Source of the DNA: Mycobacterium decipiens
GTDB lineage: Bacteria > Actinomycetota > Actinomycetes > Mycobacteriales > Mycobacteriaceae
DNA: 64,000 bases
Direction: 5' to 3'
Assembly: GCF_963853665.1 (NCBI RefSeq)
Contig: NZ_OY970459.1
Location: 1,488,001-1,552,000, forward strand
The translations under genes and the position numbers were made by a program. Below the pieces are notes generated by a model that saw only the letters and a list, made by a program, of their open reading frames with translations, was not told the DNA's origin and did no database searches. The first letter of the stretch is position 1. Each line of letters begins with the position of its first letter. Below, piece after piece: positions 22,533-31,181 of the stretch.

Positions 22533-23876
22533 TCAGCCGATGCTGCGGTAGCGGCGCAGCGCTTCGGCGCGCTCGGTACGGTGGTCGACCACCGGTGGTG
22601 GATATCCCGGCGGCCGCTTGCCTTTTCGCAACCCGGCCTCGTCTACTGCGCGCAGTTCGGGGACCCAGCGCCGAATGTAATCACCTGTGGGGTCGAACTT
22701 CTCGCCCTGCTTGGCCGGGTTGAACACCCGGAAGTACGGCGCGGCATCGGTGCCAGTGCCCGCGCACCACTGCCACCCGTGCTGGTTGCTGGCCAGGTCG
22801 CCGTCGGTGAGCTGGTCGAGGAACCAGCGAGCTCCCCACTGCCACGGCAGGTGAAGGTCCTTGACCAGAAACGATGCCACGATCATCCGCACCCGGTTAT
22901 GCATGAAGCCGGTCTCGCGCAGTTGACGCATCCCGGCGTCGACGAACGGAAACCCGGTTTGACCGGTTTTCCAGCATTCGAAGCGGCGTTTCGCGTCCGC
23001 ATCCGTATCGATCTGAATCCCGTCGAAGTCGGTGTTCCAGTTGCGCCATGCGCTGGCCGGCCAGTGATACAGCACCGCGGCATAGAAATCGCGGAACGCC
23101 AACTCCCGCAGATAACTTCGGGCCCCGGCGGGGTTCGGGTCCAGGCTGGCGACCATGGTCCGGGGGTGGATGGTGCCGAATTTCAGGTGCGCTGACATGC
23201 GACTGGTGCCGTCGAGATCCGGCCGGTCACGGTCCTGCGAGTAGCGGGCTAGGCCGTCGCCGCAGAACGCCGCCCACTGCGAACGTGCCGCCGCCTCACC
23301 CGCCGGGAGGTCAAGTGTGACGCCGGGGTCGGGGATCTCGCACTGTTGGAGAGCCGTCTGAGCCGGGTCGAGCCAACACGCCGAGTCGGCACCTGACTGC
23401 GCCGGTGCCCGCCATCCGGTATCCGACCATTTGCGATAGAACGGGGTGAACACCCGGTAGGGGGTGTCGTCGTCCTTGGTGACGCGGCCGGGTGATACCA
23501 GATACGGTGACCCGGTCGCCACCAGCGGCACCGAACCCAGCGCGACACGCACCCGTTCGTCGCGCCACCGCCCGAACGGCGCGAAATCCTGCGAGATGTG
23601 CACCGACGATGCGCCGATCCTTCGGGCGATGTCGGCAATCCGCTCCTCGGGCCGCCCGCGGACGACTAGCAGCCGGCCACCCAGGTCGCTCTTCAGCTGC
23701 CGCAGCGAATCGCCCAGAAACTGCAGGCGCCGCCGGCCCGAGGAAGCTTCGAGGCGCGGATCCAGGACGAAGCAGGCGAGCACGTCGCTGCTACTGGGGT
23801 CGCTGGCGGCCGCGGCGGCCAGTGCCGGGTGATCACCCAACCGCAGGTCGCGGCGAAACCACAACAACGCAGGCAT
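22533..23876 (-). CDS. phr: Deoxyribodipyrimidine photolyase
   Basis: A 447-residue class I CPD photolyase, which uses FADH- and blue light to split pyrimidine dimers. The N-terminal photolyase domain has LLWFRRDLRLGDHPAL. The FAD domain has ELAFRDFYAAVLYHWP, GMRQLRETGFMHNRVRMIVASFLVKDL and the signature GDLASNQHGWQWCAGTGTDAAPYFRVFNP. Tryptophans of the electron-transfer chain are present in WQWGARWF and HGWQWCAG. It starts 3 bp after the TspO gene and is probably in one operon with it and mmpL. I do not recall a photolyase in M. tuberculosis. Confidence 0.93.
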   Translation of the reverse strand: MPALLWFRRDLRLGDHPALAAAAASDPSSSDVLACFVLDPRLEASSGRRRLQFLGDSLRQLKSDLGGRLLVVRGRPEERIADIARRIGASSVHISQDFAPFGRWRDERVRVALGSVPLVATGSPYLVSPGRVTKDDDTPYRVFTPFYRKWSDTGWRAPAQSGADSACWLDPAQTALQQCEIPDPGVTLDLPAGEAAARSQWAAFCGDGLARYSQDRDRPDLDGTSRMSAHLKFGTIHPRTMVASLDPNPAGARSYLRELAFRDFYAAVLYHWPASAWRNWNTDFDGIQIDTDADAKRRFECWKTGQTGFPFVDAGMRQLRETGFMHNRVRMIVASFLVKDLHLPWQWGARWFLDQLTDGDLASNQHGWQWCAGTGTDAAPYFRVFNPAKQGEKFDPTGDYIRRWVPELRAVDEAGLRKGKRPPGYPPPVVDHRTERAEALRRYRSIG

Positions 23877-23879
23877 CGC

Positions 23880-24359
23880 TCAGCGGTTGAGCTGCCAGAT
23901 GTGGGTGGCCAGCAAGGTGGCGAAGCCGCACCACAGCGGGTAGGGAACCAGCGCCGATCCGGCCCGTGGGTCGGCGGCGGCGGCCCGCCGGGCAAGGTCG
24001 GCGCTGCTAGCGGTCAATGCCGCGGCGCCCAGCGCGGACGCGCCGAGTTTGTGATAACCGAAGAACAGCCAACTCCATCCGGCGTTGAGCAGCAGGTTAA
24101 GGCTCAACGCGCCGACGTAGCGGCGCGCCTTGTCGTGGCGTCCCGTTGCGCGAAATTGGTCGATGGCCGCAGCGGAGGTGGCGGCGATGTCCGCGTAGAG
24201 CGCGGTCCAGACCACGGGGAACGCAACGCTGGGTGGCTGATACGGCGGCTTGCGCAACCGCGCGTACCAGACGGGGTTGCGCCGTGGGCTGGCGAGGCTT
24301 CCACCGATCGACGCCGCCGCGACGGACAGCGTGGTGGCAGCCAATGTCGATTTGTTCAT
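23880..24359 (-). CDS. TspO/MBR family membrane protein
   Basis: A 159-residue protein with five hydrophobic segments. Signature stretches are YARLRKPPYQPPSVAFPVVWTALY (residues about 31-54), LSLNLLLNAGWSWLFFGYHKLG and PYPLWCGFATLLATHIWQLNR. TspO proteins bind porphyrins and steroids and are often linked to photo-oxidative stress and pigment genes. AGGAGGATCAC gives a strong ribosome binding site for the ATG at 24359. The start overlaps the mmpL stop (ATGA), so translation is coupled. Confidence 0.9.
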   Translation of the reverse strand: MNKSTLAATTLSVAAASIGGSLASPRRNPVWYARLRKPPYQPPSVAFPVVWTALYADIAATSAAAIDQFRATGRHDKARRYVGALSLNLLLNAGWSWLFFGYHKLGASALGAAALTASSADLARRAAAADPRAGSALVPYPLWCGFATLLATHIWQLNR

Positions 24360-26407
24360 GTGATCCTCCTGATGGGGTGGGTGGGCCACCAGACGCGGTC
24401 GCCGATCAGGACGAACAGCGCCGGAATTACCAGGGTGCGCACGACAAAGGTGTCCAGCAGAATTCCCAGGCCGACGATGATGCCAAGCTGGGTGAGCACG
24501 ATGAGGGGCAACACACCCAATACGCAGAAGACGGCCGCCAAAACGATTCCCGCGCTGGTGATGACGCCGCCGGTAGCCGATACGGCGCGGATCATGCCGT
24601 CGCGCGCGCCGTAGCGCGCAGCCTCCTCACGGGCGCGAGTGACCAGAAAGATGGTGTAGTCCACCCCGAGGGCAGCCAGGAACAGGAAGGCGAACAGTCC
24701 AGTGTTGTTGTCCAGGGCTGCGAACCCGAACACGTGGATGCTCGCCCAGCCGCCCACGCCGAGCGCGGCGAGCGCGCCAAGAATCGTGGCGGCCAGCAGG
24801 ATCGGCGGCGCCAGCAAGGATCGCAGCAGTCCATACAGCACGAGCACGATAACGGCCAGGATCGCCGGGATCAGCACCAGCCGATCGTGCTGCGCCGCGT
24901 CACGGACGTCGAGTGCCTGCGCGTCTGGGCCGCCAACCAGGGTGCCGGAGGCGACGGACCGGGTTGACTGGCGTAGCGCCGCAACGATGGTGAATGCTCG
25001 TTCCGATGATGGCGGGGCGTCAATCACCACCGACCACATTGTCAGCCCGGTGGCCGATTGGCCGGATTTGGCAGCCGAGACCACACCGGGTGTCGCGGTG
25101 ATAGCCTGCTGCACCGCAGCCGCCTGCGCGGTGGGCGCAACGACCTGAGTCGGGTTGGCCAGGCCGGCCGGGAAGTGCTGGGCCAGCATCTCGAACCCGG
25201 ACACCGAATCGGCCTTGACCCGGAATTGCTCGGTCTGCGACAAGCCGATTCGGGTGCCCAGCAGTCCGGCGGCCAGCGTCGCGAGCAATGCGATGGCGAC
25301 GACCGCGACCAGGGCGGGGCGCCGGGCCACCCGTTCGGCGATGCGGTGCCACGGCCCGGAATCCAGGGGCTCCCCTGCACCGGGGTGCGGTATGACGGGC
25401 CAGAACAGCCGGCGGCCGCACAACACCAGCGCCGGTGGCAGCACCACCAACACCGACACCGCCGCGACAACCAGTCCGCACGCCGCCAGCGCACCCAGAC
25501 TGCGGGTACTGGGAGTCGAGGCGAAGGTCAGCGTCAACAGCGCCAGCACCACGGTGGCATTGCTAGCGACGATCGCCGGTCCGGCCATGCGCACCGCGCG
25601 GCGCAATGCGTCGCGGTGGTCGCCGTGTTGCCGAAGTTCCTGCCGATAGCGAGAAATCAGCAGCAGCGCGTAGTTGGTGCCCGCACCGAACACCAGCACG
25701 CTGGTGATCCCGGAGGTGGACCCGTCGAAGCTCAGCCCGGTCAGCGACGCGACCGCCGTGCCAATCGAATTCGCGACTCGATCGGCGAACCCGATTACCA
25801 AGAGGGGCGCCAACCACAGCACCGGTGAGCGATAGGTGGCGATCAGCAGCAGCGCCACCACCGACGCTGTGACCGCGAGCAGAGCGATGTTGGCGCCGGT
25901 GAAAGCGTTGGCGATATCGGCTCCGAACGCGGGTCCGCCTGTCACATGGAGCCCCACGCCAGCAGGCAGGCCGGTACTGGCGGCGGCGCGCAGGGCGCTG
26001 ACGGTGTCGTTGAGGGCCAAACCCGAAAGATCCGCGCTGATCGGCACCATCGCGACCGACGCCTGGCCGTCTGCCGACAACACCGCCGGTACCGGGGCCG
26101 CCCCGGGCTGGGCAATTGCCACCATCCGATCGCGGGCTTGTTCCGCCGTCTGCCTCAGATCCGGCTTGGCGGGGTCGGTAGCGGTGACCACGACGATCAC
26201 CGAAGCCCTGGCACCGCCGGGGAACTGGCGAGTCAGCGCCTCGACCCTGGCTGAATCCGAGTCGGTGGGGACCGACAGCGGCGCCTGGCTGGCTGCCGTG
26301 TTCGCACCGATCAACACCACAAGGGAGATACCCACCAGCACGACGCCCAACCCAAGAAGCCACGAGCGTCGGCCCGCCACGGCCGCAGCGATACCGGCCC
26401 ACCCCAC
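24356..26407 (-). CDS. MmpL/RND-family transporter
   Basis: A 683-residue membrane protein with two MMPL halves, each a large loop followed by a five-helix bundle. Visible: first TM at WLLGLGVVLVGISLVVLIG; FGAGTNYALLLISRYR (first-half motif with the Asp position replaced by Gly-Ala-Gly-Thr); LAALGVDYTIFLVTRAREE (second-half motif with Asp-Tyr for proton relay); DTFVVRTLVIPALF near the end. The MmpL family exports lipids or small lipophilic molecules across the inner membrane. A small MmpL of this type with a divergent MarR gene recalls the Corynebacterium carotenoid locus. The GTG at 26407 has little ribosome binding site. Confidence 0.85.
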   Translation of the reverse strand: MGWAGIAAAVAGRRSWLLGLGVVLVGISLVVLIGANTAASQAPLSVPTDSDSARVEALTRQFPGGARASVIVVVTATDPAKPDLRQTAEQARDRMVAIAQPGAAPVPAVLSADGQASVAMVPISADLSGLALNDTVSALRAAASTGLPAGVGLHVTGGPAFGADIANAFTGANIALLAVTASVVALLLIATYRSPVLWLAPLLVIGFADRVANSIGTAVASLTGLSFDGSTSGITSVLVFGAGTNYALLLISRYRQELRQHGDHRDALRRAVRMAGPAIVASNATVVLALLTLTFASTPSTRSLGALAACGLVVAAVSVLVVLPPALVLCGRRLFWPVIPHPGAGEPLDSGPWHRIAERVARRPALVAVVAIALLATLAAGLLGTRIGLSQTEQFRVKADSVSGFEMLAQHFPAGLANPTQVVAPTAQAAAVQQAITATPGVVSAAKSGQSATGLTMWSVVIDAPPSSERAFTIVAALRQSTRSVASGTLVGGPDAQALDVRDAAQHDRLVLIPAILAVIVLVLYGLLRSLLAPPILLAATILGALAALGVGGWASIHVFGFAALDNNTGLFAFLFLAALGVDYTIFLVTRAREEAARYGARDGMIRAVSATGGVITSAGIVLAAVFCVLGVLPLIVLTQLGIIVGLGILLDTFVVRTLVIPALFVLIGDRVWWPTHPIRRIT

Positions 26408-26421
26408 AACCCCAAGTATTT

Positions 26422-26446
26422 CAGCTATTTAATAATTAATCAACTG
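26422..26446. promoter_or_regulatory. AT-rich imperfect palindrome, candidate MarR operator
   Basis: A 25-bp inverted repeat runs from CAG to CTG with TTAAT/ATTAA in the middle; about 17 of 25 positions are symmetric. It lies in the 45-bp gap between divergent mmpL and marR. The stretch is almost pure A/T inside a GC-rich genome, as is typical for MarR operators. One bound protein could control both genes. Confidence 0.6.
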
Positions 26447-26452
26447 AAGCGT

Positions 26453-26974
26453 ATGGGCCCGGATAAGCTACACATCGCCATGGATCCTGATGAACAACCC
26501 GAACGTCTCGCACTGGAATCGCTGATCTCGGCGGACCTGCGTGAGCTGACGGCCGAGTCCGACCAGATCGGCCGGCTATTCGCGGCGCTACACGACGTGC
26601 GGCCGACCGATTTCCGCGCCCTGCTGCACATCATGGTCGCCGAAACCGCCGGGCAGCCCATGACATCGGGCGACCTGAGCCATCGGATGGGCCTGTCGGG
26701 TGCGGCGATCACCTACCTGGTGGACCGGCTGATCGAATCCGGCCACCTCCGGCGCGACTCCCACCCCGCCGATCGCCGCAAGGTCGTGTTGCGTTACTCC
26801 GAACCCGGCCTTGACACCGCGCGGGCGTTCTTCAACCCGCTGGGGGTCCATACCCACACGGCGCTGAGTGATCTACCCGCTGCCGACCTGGCGGCCGCGC
26901 ATCGGGTCTTCACCGCGCTGATCGTGGCGATGCGGCGGTTCCAGACCGAATTGAGTTCTGCCCCACCCAGATAG
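26453..26974 (+). CDS. MarR-family transcriptional regulator
   Basis: A 173-residue winged-helix protein. The recognition helix region is MTSGDLSHRMGLSGAAITYLVDRLIESGHLRRDSHPADRRKVVLRYSEPG (about residues 66-115), the standard MarR wing with the DRR motif. It is divergent from the mmpL-tspO-phr unit with a palindrome between them, so autoregulation and control of that unit are likely. In Corynebacterium the similarly placed CrtR responds to geranylgeranyl-PP; whether this protein does so is unknown. Confidence 0.88.
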   Translation: MGPDKLHIAMDPDEQPERLALESLISADLRELTAESDQIGRLFAALHDVRPTDFRALLHIMVAETAGQPMTSGDLSHRMGLSGAAITYLVDRLIESGHLRRDSHPADRRKVVLRYSEPGLDTARAFFNPLGVHTHTALSDLPAADLAAAHRVFTALIVAMRRFQTELSSAPPR

Positions 26975-26988
26975 GTGCGCTGGGTGAA

Positions 26989-27378
26989 CTAACTCTTCAG
27001 CGCGTCGACCAGCCCATCGGGGTCGGCGACGGTCACCGTCAGCGCCGAGTGGTCGCGCAGTCCAATCACACGGTGGATCGGTGGCTCGAAGTGGATGCAG
27101 ACACCGGCATTTGCGTTGGTTCCGAAGGTGAGTCCGTCATCGACCATCGACAGTCGGGGGCCGACAGCCGTCCACCATCGGTAAGGGCCGGTGATATGGG
27201 CGTCGCGCACCCTGGACAAGGGCGCCTCGACACGAAACGGCCCATAGCGTGCGACGAAATGGCCGTCGCGAGTCAGGGTTACGCCCTGCCCGCCCGGCCA
27301 CCGAAACGGGAGCCACATCGGGGCGAGTCGAAGATCGTAGCGATAGGGGAAATGGCGCCCATCATCCGACGGTTTCAT
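26989..27378 (-). CDS. Conserved protein of unknown function, PH-like
   Basis: A 129-residue protein rich in beta-strand: FPYRYDLRLAPMWLPF, VTLTRDGHFVARYGPFRVEAPLSRVRDAHITGPYRWWTAVGPRLSMVDDGLTFGTN, then VCIHFEPPIHRVIG. The pattern of strands with a conserved GPRLS..D..LTFGT segment looks like a small bacterial PH-type domain; this is a structural guess. No catalytic residues are evident. It is convergent with marR. Confidence 0.6.
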   Translation of the reverse strand: MKPSDDGRHFPYRYDLRLAPMWLPFRWPGGQGVTLTRDGHFVARYGPFRVEAPLSRVRDAHITGPYRWWTAVGPRLSMVDDGLTFGTNANAGVCIHFEPPIHRVIGLRDHSALTVTVADPDGLVDALKS

Positions 27379-27449
27379 TGCAGAGCTCCGATCTGTCAGG
27401 AAAAGGCTACCGGTATCGCATCATTACGCGGCCCACCCCAGCGTGGCGC

Positions 27450-28826
27450 CTATCCGGTCGCGATGTCCGGTGATCGGGTACGCCCGAACAGGTGGCGCAA
27501 CGCCGAATCGAGGTCAGGCTGGCGAAACCGGTGGTCCGACTGGCCAAGGCGAGCCGGAGCCACGCGCTGACTGGCGAGTGCGAGTTCGCGGGCGCCCTGT
27601 TCGCCGAGCAACAGTCGCGGCGCCAGCGGCGGCACCGGCAACAGCGCGGGCCGACGCAACACCTGAGCGAGGGTGCGGGTGTAGTCGGCATTGCGAACCG
27701 GTTGTGGGGCAACGGCGTTCACCGGCCCGCACAGCGCGTTGTCCCACAGCGCCCGGTGGTAGACGTCGACCAGGTCATCGATCCCAATCCAGGACAGCCA
27801 CTGCCGACCATCGCCGAGCCGGCCACCCAGCCCGGCGCTGAACAGCGGACGCAGTAGCCGAAGCGTGCCGCCGAGCGGCGATTGCACAATGCCGGTGCGC
27901 ACCCGCACCACCCGCGCACCGCCCCGCTCGGCCGGTGTGGTCGCATCCTCCCACTCGGCGACCACGTCGGCCAGGAATCCGTCACCGCGGTCGCAATCCT
28001 CGGTGAGCGTCTCGTCGCCGCGGTCGTAGCCGTAGTACCCGATCGCCGAAGCCGAGATGAATACCGCGGGCCCGTCGGCAGCGCGTGCTACCAGCTCGGC
28101 CAGTCGGCGAGTCGGGCCAATTCGGCTGTCGCGGATCGCATTCCGGCGATCGGCAGTGAACCGGCCGGCGATCGAGGCGCCGGCCAGGTGGACTACGGCG
28201 TCGACCCCGGTGAGCAGGTCCGGATGAGGGTCGTCCGGGTGCCATTGTCTCTCGTCCGCGGCGTGCGGGGTGCCGCGGACCAGCCGGATCACGCGATGCC
28301 CGCCAGCGCTGAGAAATGCGGTCAACGCCGAACCGACCAGTCCCGACGATCCCGTCACGGCGACGGTCGTCGGGGTCAGACCGCGCTCGGCGGCCAGCCG
28401 GTGGGCGGCGAGATCGGCGGCCAATTGACGGTGCCGGTAGGCGAACATCGCGCGCAGCGCCCAGCCGGGCACCGTCGTTTCCACCCGGTCGATGACCCGG
28501 GTCCGGGTCTCACCGACCGCTTCGAAGTCGTGGGTGTGCCGCCAGCGGCCGACGATCCGCGGGGGCAACGAGGCCAGCCCCTCGGTGCCGATGGTGTCAA
28601 CGAAACGCCTTGGGGGATCGTAGGAATCGGGCTGATGTTCGGCCACCCAGCGCAGGCCGCCGGGTAGCGCGAGCCGGGAGCGCCCGTCTTTGAGCGAATC
28701 GGCCTGGCTGACCACCCGCAGGGGCTGCCACGGCGGCGACAGCCGGAGAAACGCGCCCGGTCGGGTGTGCCAGGCGAACACTTCGGTAGGCGGGGAGTCG
28801 ACTACGCTCGAGTATTCCAACCCCAT
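27450..28826 (-). CDS. SRPBCC domain fused to TIGR01777-type NAD-dependent epimerase
   Basis: A 458-residue two-domain protein. Residues about 1-145 are an SRPBCC (START-like) domain beginning LEYSSVVDSPPTEVFAWHTRPGAF. Residues about 150-445 are a TIGR01777/SDR39U1 Rossmann protein: VAVTGSSGLVGSALTAFLSAGGHRVIRLVR, VDAVVHLAGASIAGRF and SASAIGYYGYDRGDE; the expected active-site Tyr is in GYYGYD. The reaction is unknown. Such fusions are common in actinobacteria and are often near photolyase genes. It is divergent from the SDR at 28887. Confidence 0.8.
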   Translation of the reverse strand: MGLEYSSVVDSPPTEVFAWHTRPGAFLRLSPPWQPLRVVSQADSLKDGRSRLALPGGLRWVAEHQPDSYDPPRRFVDTIGTEGLASLPPRIVGRWRHTHDFEAVGETRTRVIDRVETTVPGWALRAMFAYRHRQLAADLAAHRLAAERGLTPTTVAVTGSSGLVGSALTAFLSAGGHRVIRLVRGTPHAADERQWHPDDPHPDLLTGVDAVVHLAGASIAGRFTADRRNAIRDSRIGPTRRLAELVARAADGPAVFISASAIGYYGYDRGDETLTEDCDRGDGFLADVVAEWEDATTPAERGGARVVRVRTGIVQSPLGGTLRLLRPLFSAGLGGRLGDGRQWLSWIGIDDLVDVYHRALWDNALCGPVNAVAPQPVRNADYTRTLAQVLRRPALLPVPPLAPRLLLGEQGARELALASQRVAPARLGQSDHRFRQPDLDSALRHLFGRTRSPDIATG

Positions 28827-28886
28827 TTCTCCACGTTACGACGTGCGCGACGACGTGCCGTCAGCCATCCGAGGATAGTGATTGGT

Positions 28887-29852
28887 ATGCGGGTTCTCGA
28901 CGAAATGCGATCGCTTCTGGACACCGCCTTGGATCGGGCGGTCGTCCCCGGTTACACCAATGTGGGTTATCGGCTGCGGCAATGGGGTTGGGCGGACGAC
29001 CCGGCGCCGGGCGCCCTGCGCGGTAGGACCGCGATGGTCACCGGCGCCAATCGTGGCCTCGGCAAGGCGATTGCCGCGGGCCTGGCCCGGCTGGAGGCGA
29101 CGGTGTTGTTGGCCGTCCGCGACCGAGATCGCGGTGCACTGGCTCGCGAGGAGATCGTGGCCGAATCGGGCGCCGATGTACGGGTGGAGGTGTGCGACGT
29201 GTCCGACCTGGCCGCCGTTCGCGCCTTCGCCGCCGAGGTGTCTACCCGGGTGCCCGCGTTGGACGTACTCATCCACAACGCCGGGGTACTGCCGTCGGAC
29301 CGCACCGAGACCGGCGATGGCCACGAGATCACCTTGACCACCCATGTGCTGGGGCCGGTGCTGATGACCGAGCGTCTCATCCCGATCCTTGCCAAATCCG
29401 GCGACCCCCGCGTGATCCTGATGTCCTCGGGCGGGATGTACACCCAGTCACTGCCGACCGAGGACCCCGAATACCGCGTCGGTCGATATCGCGGTGCCGT
29501 CGCGTATGCGCGCACCAAGCGAATGCAGGTGGCGTTCACCCCGATCCTGGCCCGACGGTGGGACGACCACCGTATCCGCGTCTACTCGGTGCACCCCGGA
29601 TGGGCCGACACTCCCGGGGTGGCGGCCGCGTTGCCCGGGTTTCGCTCCCTCACCGGCCCGATGTTGCGCACCGCCGAGCAGGGTGCCGACACCGCGGTCT
29701 GGCTTGCCGCAACCAGGCCGGCGCCGCCAACCGGGCGCTTCTGGCACGACCGGCGGCCCCGCCCGGAACACTATCTGCCCTGGACTCGATACAGCGACGA
29801 CGATCTTGAGCTGCTGTGGCGGTATTGCGCAGACGCGATCGGCATCGGCTAG
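28887..29852 (+). CDS. Short-chain dehydrogenase, DHRS12-like
   Basis: A 321-residue SDR. The N-terminal DRAVVPGYTNVGYRLRQWGW precedes the Rossmann motif MVTGANRGLGKAIAAGLA (about residue 50). NAG is in LIHNAGVLPSD, and the catalytic set is MSSGGMYT plus YARTKRM (Y-x3-K). The C-terminal PTGRFWHDRRPRPEHYLPWTR fits the DHRS12 subgroup. The substrate is unknown. The ATG at 28887 is preferred to an upstream frame that would overlap the divergent epimerase gene. It ends 4 bp into the convergent glucosyltransferase gene. Confidence 0.82.
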   Translation: MRVLDEMRSLLDTALDRAVVPGYTNVGYRLRQWGWADDPAPGALRGRTAMVTGANRGLGKAIAAGLARLEATVLLAVRDRDRGALAREEIVAESGADVRVEVCDVSDLAAVRAFAAEVSTRVPALDVLIHNAGVLPSDRTETGDGHEITLTTHVLGPVLMTERLIPILAKSGDPRVILMSSGGMYTQSLPTEDPEYRVGRYRGAVAYARTKRMQVAFTPILARRWDDHRIRVYSVHPGWADTPGVAAALPGFRSLTGPMLRTAEQGADTAVWLAATRPAPPTGRFWHDRRPRPEHYLPWTRYSDDDLELLWRYCADAIGIG

Positions 29853-31093
29853 CGATCAGGAAGAGCGTGCTCGACGATCGGCAGTCGTGGCAGCGCTTGC
29901 CGTTCGCCGCGCTTGGCCGCGAGATATACCTGTGCGGTCTCGTTGGCCACCGTCTGCCAATCGAAGTCGGAGGTGAGCCGTTGCCGGGCGGCTTGTGCGC
30001 GCCGCTGCGCCGCAGCCGGATCGTCGAGCACGGTGCGCACCGCGGCGGCTAGCCCCGCTACGTCGCGGGGTGCACACGACACCCCCGTCTGTCCGTCGAT
30101 CACCGCTTCGCCCAGGCCGCCGATGTTCGACGTCACGAGCGGGGTGCCGGCCGCGGCGGCCTCCAGTGCGACCAGCCCGAACGGCTCGTAGTGGCTGGGC
30201 AGCACCGCGGCGTCGGCCCGGTGCAGCAACGCCAGTAGCTCGGCCCGGTCGAGATGTCCGACGAACCTGATTGCTTTGAGCACTCGGTGCTTGCGGGCCT
30301 GGTCGACGAGCCAATCCTGTTGGGTACCGTCGCCGGCGATGGTCAGCGTGGTACCCGGGTGAGTGCGCCTGATGCGCGGCAGTGCGGCGATGGCGTCGTG
30401 TACACCCTTCTCGTACTCCAGCCGCCCCACGTAGAGCAGTTCGGCAGGCCCGATACGCGGGCGGCGGGCGGCGAACGGCCAGCGCGCCGCGTCAATACCG
30501 TTGCGGATCACGGTGACTTCGGCCAGCCCGGGCCCGAACAGCTCGGTGATTTCGTCGCTCATCGACACCGAACATGTGATCAGCGAATCGGATTCGCGCA
30601 CCAGCCACGACTCGACCGCGTGCACCTGACGGCTGAGAGCTCCCGAAACCCAGCCGGAATGCCGACCGGCCTCCGTCGCGTGAATCGTGGAAACCATTGG
30701 CACGTCGTAGAACTGGGCAAGGGCGATGGCCGGATGGGCGACCAACCAGTCATGGGCGTGCACGACATCGGGACACCACGAGCGGTCGGTGCCCTGCTTC
30801 TTCAACCGCAGCCCGGCGCGGATCATGGCGTGGCCCATCGCCAGGGTCCAGGCCATCATGTCGTCACCGAACGTGAACTCGTGCGGGTCCTGTGCGGCCG
30901 CGATCACCCGGACCCGCTCGGTGACCTCATCGGAGGACGGGTGCGTGCTGGGATCGGTGCCCGACGGACACCGGGACAGCACGACGACATCGTGACCGGC
31001 TGCTGCCAGCGCGGTCGACAGGTGATGCACGTGCCGGCCGAGCCCGCCGATCACCACCGGCGGGTACTCCCACGACACCATAAGGATTTTCAC
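29849..31093 (-). CDS. Alpha-(1,4)-glucosyltransferase of MGLP/glycogen synthesis (GT4)
   Basis: A 414-residue GT-B glycosyltransferase. The N-terminal ILMVSWEYPPVVIGGLGRHVHHL holds the GGLG glycosyl-nucleotide loop, and the C-terminal domain has LLYVGRLEYEKGVHDAIAAL and LPSHYEPFGLVALEAAAAGTPLVTSNIGG (E-x7-E). It closely matches Rv3032, shown in M. tuberculosis to elongate the glucan of methylglucose lipopolysaccharides. The GTG at 31093 gives the known 414 residues; a 78-residue upstream extension is rejected. It is transcribed with the GH57 protein upstream. Confidence 0.92.
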   Translation of the reverse strand: MKILMVSWEYPPVVIGGLGRHVHHLSTALAAAGHDVVVLSRCPSGTDPSTHPSSDEVTERVRVIAAAQDPHEFTFGDDMMAWTLAMGHAMIRAGLRLKKQGTDRSWCPDVVHAHDWLVAHPAIALAQFYDVPMVSTIHATEAGRHSGWVSGALSRQVHAVESWLVRESDSLITCSVSMSDEITELFGPGLAEVTVIRNGIDAARWPFAARRPRIGPAELLYVGRLEYEKGVHDAIAALPRIRRTHPGTTLTIAGDGTQQDWLVDQARKHRVLKAIRFVGHLDRAELLALLHRADAAVLPSHYEPFGLVALEAAAAGTPLVTSNIGGLGEAVIDGQTGVSCAPRDVAGLAAAVRTVLDDPAAAQRRAQAARQRLTSDFDWQTVANETAQVYLAAKRGERQALPRLPIVEHALPDR

Positions 31094-31107
31094 TAGCGTG
31101 GCCCCTT

Positions 31108-31171
31108 CCGCGAGCGCGCGCAGAATGCCGGTCCAAGCGGCGTGTCGGTGTGCACACACGCGCGCTCGCGG
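31108..31171. repeat. 13-bp inverted repeat between GH57 and glucosyltransferase genes
   Basis: CCGCGAGCGCGCG (31108-31120) is the reverse complement of 31159-31171. It flanks a 38-bp centre within the 88-bp gap between two minus-strand MGLP genes. It could form a long hairpin in the intercistronic RNA and modulate expression of the downstream glucosyltransferase; this is inference. Confidence 0.5.
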
Positions 31172-31181
31172 GAAAAGCGGG

